A DNA stretch of 11,024 nt from Stephanodiscus triporus. Taxonomy: Eukaryota; Bacillariophyta; Thalassiosirophyceae; Thalassiosirales; Thalassiosiraceae. The translations under genes and the position numbers were made by a program. Below are positions 8,446 through 11,024 of the stretch, in pieces. Position 1 is the stretch's first letter, and each line of letters begins with the position of its first letter. The notes under the pieces were generated by a model, which saw nothing but the letters and a program-made list of their open reading frames with translations, was not told the origin of the DNA and ran no database searches. The DNA is taken from the NCBI GenBank assembly GCA_036939755.1, contig JALLAZ010001591.1, forward strand, positions 1 to 11,024. Direction: 5' to 3'.

Positions 8446-8623
8446 ATAAGCGGCATTGCACCAGCGAATCATTGTGGCCGTCGAACTGGGTTGGACGGAG
8501 GTGCATTCATTTATCATTGTTGATCTAACTGTAGCTCATTAACCTAGTTACACTTAATATAATGCTTAACCGAGATGGAGATGTATTCATATATATATAT
8601 TTAGAGTAATTGTTCAATACGGG

Positions 8624-8676
8624 CGCCCGCCGATGACAATGGATGCCGTTTTGGCCACCATTGTTGCCGGCGGGCG
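8624..8676. repeat. GC-rich foldback hairpin C
   Basis: Arms 8624-8642 and 8658-8676 pair at 16 of 19 positions as Watson-Crick pairs, and two of the remaining three are G-U wobbles if transcribed. An inner GCC/GGC stem (8645-8647 with 8653-8655) closes a GTTTT loop. It shares the CGCCCG and ACAATGG words with the other foldbacks. Confidence 0.8.
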
Positions 8677-9111
8677 AGTGATTCATTAAAATAATAGAGG
8701 TCAATACAAAAAAGTAACAACTATTATTTATTTTAAGTGTTACTACCATTTTTCAAGAACAAAACCTCTCGCCCAACCCCTCCTCCAGGTCACCTGCACA
8801 TTCGATCATGTGGATTGATGAAATACACGTCGCTGGAGGGGCGAGCGAATCCGCCACCATGGTCGCGAAGTTTGTGGCAGTTTGGTGTGTGTTGTGGCTG
8901 GTCTTGTGACATCACGGGACCGTCGTATGTAAAAAATGGTACTAAAATAACCTTAAGGTGAGGTTATTGCCGTTACTTTTCTTCCCACATTGGCGTGCAC
9001 CATACCTTTAGGGTTATTTTGTTCCCGCCGCAGAATTAACAAGCATTTACAGAATTGATTGTATCTTGTATCTACACGGTAAGAAGTATGTATTGTATTA
9101 TCTTTGGGGTT

Positions 9112-9133
9112 TGGGTACACTTTTGTGTACCCA
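9112..9133. repeat. Perfect 9-bp inverted repeat
   Basis: TGGGTACAC (9112-9120) and GTGTACCCA (9125-9133) flank a TTTT loop. It sits directly before the minisatellite. Confidence 0.85.
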
Positions 9134-9134
9134 G

Positions 9135-9280
9135 TGACTGTGACGACACCAACAGCAATGATGACAGCAATGACTACAACTGCAATGGTGACAACAGCAA
9201 CAGCAATGGTGACAGTGACAACAACAATGACAGCAAACAGTGGTGAAAATGTTGGTGACAATGCCGACGGTGACAGTGGC
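9135..9280. repeat. Degenerate minisatellite (GCAATG-RTGACA units)
   Basis: Repeated GCAATG, GACAAC, GACAGC and GGTGACA words in a triplet-like rhythm leave several frames open on both strands (Thr/Ala/Met, Asn/Asp/Ser, or Val/Ile peptides). This makes the apparent open frames here untrustworthy as genes. Confidence 0.75.
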
Positions 9281-10220
9281 GCTGGCGCTGGCTACGGGTG
9301 GGATAAAGTGCTCGTAGAGATAAGCTGCTTGCAAGCAAATGAATTCCTACGTAGATTTTGTATGATGAACCTTTTTTGTACACAAAAGTACTAACAACTC
9401 TACAACTCGCTGACGAAACTAGCTATGGAACCATGGCATCCGTCAAACTGTGGCGGCATCCCATCTCTACCTACCGTGTCCTCCACGAGCAGAAACAATG
9501 ATGGCTGATGGTCTTGGCTGTTTTTCTATGCTCGGCAAAGTCTGGAGGGCATTAAGGCGGCCTGGGACGACGGGAAGTGCATCTAGCGGTTGATTTTGAT
9601 TTTGTTAGTGTTTTGTGCATAGTTTTACGTGTGGGCATAATTATTGTAGTGGCAGAAAATAGACTAACAGGTACCATTAAAGATAATATGTTCTAGTGTT
9701 ACTGTTGCAGCCTTGTTGTATTTGTATGAACAACCAATGGGTTTGAGTTGTGTACTAAAAAGTGTATCCACCCTACTCTAGGAACTCGTAGAGTGTACCT
9801 AAACCTAAACCCAGGTTAAGGTATGGTACACAGTAACACAAAGTTGCCTAAAGTCATTATGCAATATGAAAAGAAATTGCTGCCCAAAAGTTAGGCACTG
9901 CAAGCTACTTACCTTACATATTAGATACGGGGATGTGACAGGAATTAGATTCTTTGTGTAGCCCAAGTTGTTGTTTGATGGAATAGCTCCTCAAGATCGG
10001 ATCCTCGATAAGATCAGACTCTAGATATTTTGTTGTTCAAGATATTTTCAATTGTTCAGGACTGTCTGTTGTGTATCTTAATACCTACTCTAACTACTAC
10101 AACTACAGACTTATTCTTATTTGCTCTGTGCAGTCAGACATCAAATTATTCTAACTGTGCCAACTAGATACGAACAAGATTACTACAGGCTGGCTTCCCA
10201 AGGGTTTTAACAATTTAAAA

Positions 10221-10658
10221 TTACAATTTTGTCAAACTTGACAAATTTAAAAATCGAGTTTGGCATAGTGAAATTGTTTTTCCGAAGCTAGCTTTCAAAA
10301 GGCACAAAATGGACCCTCTTCTCAGCTCATCAAAGCAACAAGCTGCATAGAAAGGTTGAATGCCATGCAGAAAGCCAAAAAGCTCAGCAATTGTTCTGGC
10401 TATCAAATGCTAACAAAGGACAAAAATTGGTGAAGTTACCAACCTGCAAAGAAGCTCATTAAAAAATGTGCCATCATGACGGCAAATAGCTGCTAAGCTG
10501 TTCACAGCTAAGCTGTTCTGGCGGGAACAAAGACCTCCCACCCCGTAGGCTTTGCATGTAGCAATTAGTGCCCAATCACCATTGTCCCCCCACACACAAC
10601 TGATCACAAACACCCCCCATGGTGATCCCCTCCAGCAGCATGGGTTTAGTGTATCCGC
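10221..10658 (-). other. Weak split open frame, possible gene relic
   Basis: On the minus strand, 82 open codons (10658-10413) and 62 open codons (10409-10224) lie in one frame, separated by a single TAG at 10412-10410. The peptide includes CVWGDNGDWALIATCKAYG and then ARTIAELFGFLHGIQPFY, CCFDELRRGSILC. A 30-bp GTAACT...TTAG stretch ending at the TAG would remove the stop in frame but is shorter than the other introns here. There is no recognised family and lengths like these can occur by chance. Confidence 0.25.
10225..10245. repeat. 8-bp inverted repeat with 2-base loop
   Basis: TTTGTCAA (10228-10235) and TTGACAAA (10238-10245) flank AC, next to the stop of the weak minus-strand open frame. 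Flanking bases are AT-rich. Confidence 0.7.
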
Positions 10659-11024
10659 TCAATCTGATGCAAGGGCAACCCATCCAAGGTGTTGGCCACC
10701 GCCATGGAAGGATATAGTAAAATACACTTAAAAAAATGAGCAATTAATTTATTTCTACCCGCCTCTCTGAAGATGTCAACAATTGCTTGCCCGCTGTTGA
10801 CAATGGTAACGGTAGCCAGAATGGCATATCCACTGCCGTCAGCAGGCCCCCATGATATTCGAACTAAATAAATACATAATAATGAACAATGTTATAGCTT
10901 TGCTTTATTTTTTATCAACAAAAAATCAGTGATTGAAAAAATGCACCTAGTACTTTGCTGGCCATGGCCATCTGGGCAAGTCTCAGCTGATATGTGATGG
11001 TGAAATGAGGTGATTGAGGCTGTA
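10659..11024. other. Right end of window, no gene seen
   Basis: This stretch is AT-rich with many stops. The only structure is the foldback at 10788-10848 and an 8-bp inverted repeat TGTCAACA (about 10773-10780) with TGTTGACA (10795-10802). Confidence 0.5.
10788..10848. repeat. Foldback hairpin D, diverged relative of hairpin C
   Basis: Arms 10788-10806 and 10830-10848 are inverted to each other at about 13 of 19 positions. The left arm resembles that of hairpin C (GCCCGC-G-TGACAATGG). It lies about 1.8 kb outside the transposon-like element. Confidence 0.55.

Larger units (their letters stand above)
7852..9006. mobile_element. Putative non-autonomous DNA transposon (MITE-like), 1,155 bp
   Basis: The ends are inverted repeats of 30 bp: 7852-7881 on the plus strand and 9006-8977 on the minus strand match at 27 of 30 positions (both start GGT, share TGGTGCACGCCAATGTGGG, and end GAAAA). 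The bases just outside are TTTA on both sides (7848-7851 and 9007-9010), a likely 4-bp target-site duplication. The interior has no transposase: its longest open frames cross GC-rich repeats and match nothing I recognise. It holds a 13-bp stem-loop beside the left end and three foldback hairpins. The superfamily is unknown; TTTA does not match the usual TA, TWA or TTAA targets. Confidence 0.62.
9007..10200. other. Gene-poor region right of the transposon-like element
   Basis: No gene is supported. It holds a perfect hairpin (9112-9133), a degenerate minisatellite (9135-9280), a short telomere-like cctaaacctaaaccc stretch near 9798-9812, and a 6-bp inverted repeat ACTCTA/TAGAGT near 9775-9795. 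The remainder is AT-rich with frequent stops in all frames. Confidence 0.5.

Noticed and set aside
8166..8523. Open frames on both strands over the GC-rich foldbacks
   Set aside because: The repeated peptides on the minus strand (RWRG...EATGRRH) come from the two 66-bp repeats; no known protein is recognised.
8953..9394. Four overlapping open frames on both strands at the minisatellite
   Set aside because: The repeat rhythm opens several frames at once, so none can be preferred.
9798..9812. cctaaacctaaaccc as a telomere
   Set aside because: Only two to three short degenerate units, inside otherwise ordinary sequence.

Overview
The window looks like nuclear DNA of a photosynthetic stramenopile, most likely a centric diatom. 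The evidence is short GT-AG introns (83-166 bp), a protein with a signal peptide ending in a diatom-style S/F plastid-targeting cleavage context, a stramenopile-style metacaspase, and GC-rich coding sequence full of Asp/Ser/Gly/Glu runs from trinucleotide slippage. No prokaryotic operon structure, tRNA, rRNA or CRISPR was seen. The organism assignment is inference.

Left half, dense in genes (1-6807). (1) A five-exon plus-strand gene (285-3279) encodes an 872-residue protein that joins an AlkB-type 2-oxoglutarate/Fe(II) dioxygenase to a THUMP domain and a Trm14/THUMPD3-type tRNA guanine-N2 methyltransferase. (2) Convergent to it, about 140 bp away, a two-exon minus-strand gene (3421-4270) encodes a small plastid-targeted membrane protein resembling the DUF1279/FAM210 group. 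(3) Divergent from that gene across a 485-bp shared promoter region, a single-exon plus-strand gene (4756-6807) encodes a metacaspase with p20-p10 order, intact His/Cys dyad and a prodomain carrying a duplicated VPIPDG module. Four ACGTCA motifs lie just before its start.

Right half, sparse and repeat-rich (6808-11024). A minus-strand Cys-rich, single-TM open frame (7067-7744) is interrupted by one in-frame TGA and may be an incomplete gene or a relic. Next to it lies a putative 1,155-bp non-autonomous DNA transposon (7852-9006) with 30-bp terminal inverted repeats (27/30 identical) and a TTTA target duplication. Inside it are three GC-rich foldback hairpins, and a related hairpin occurs at 10788-10848. 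A degenerate minisatellite (9135-9280) and a weak split open frame (10221-10658, minus) complete the region. The rest of 9281-11024 shows no supported gene.

The three left-hand genes have no evident shared pathway: tRNA modification, plastid membrane biology and regulated proteolysis. The divergent pair could share regulatory sequence, but nothing shows it.
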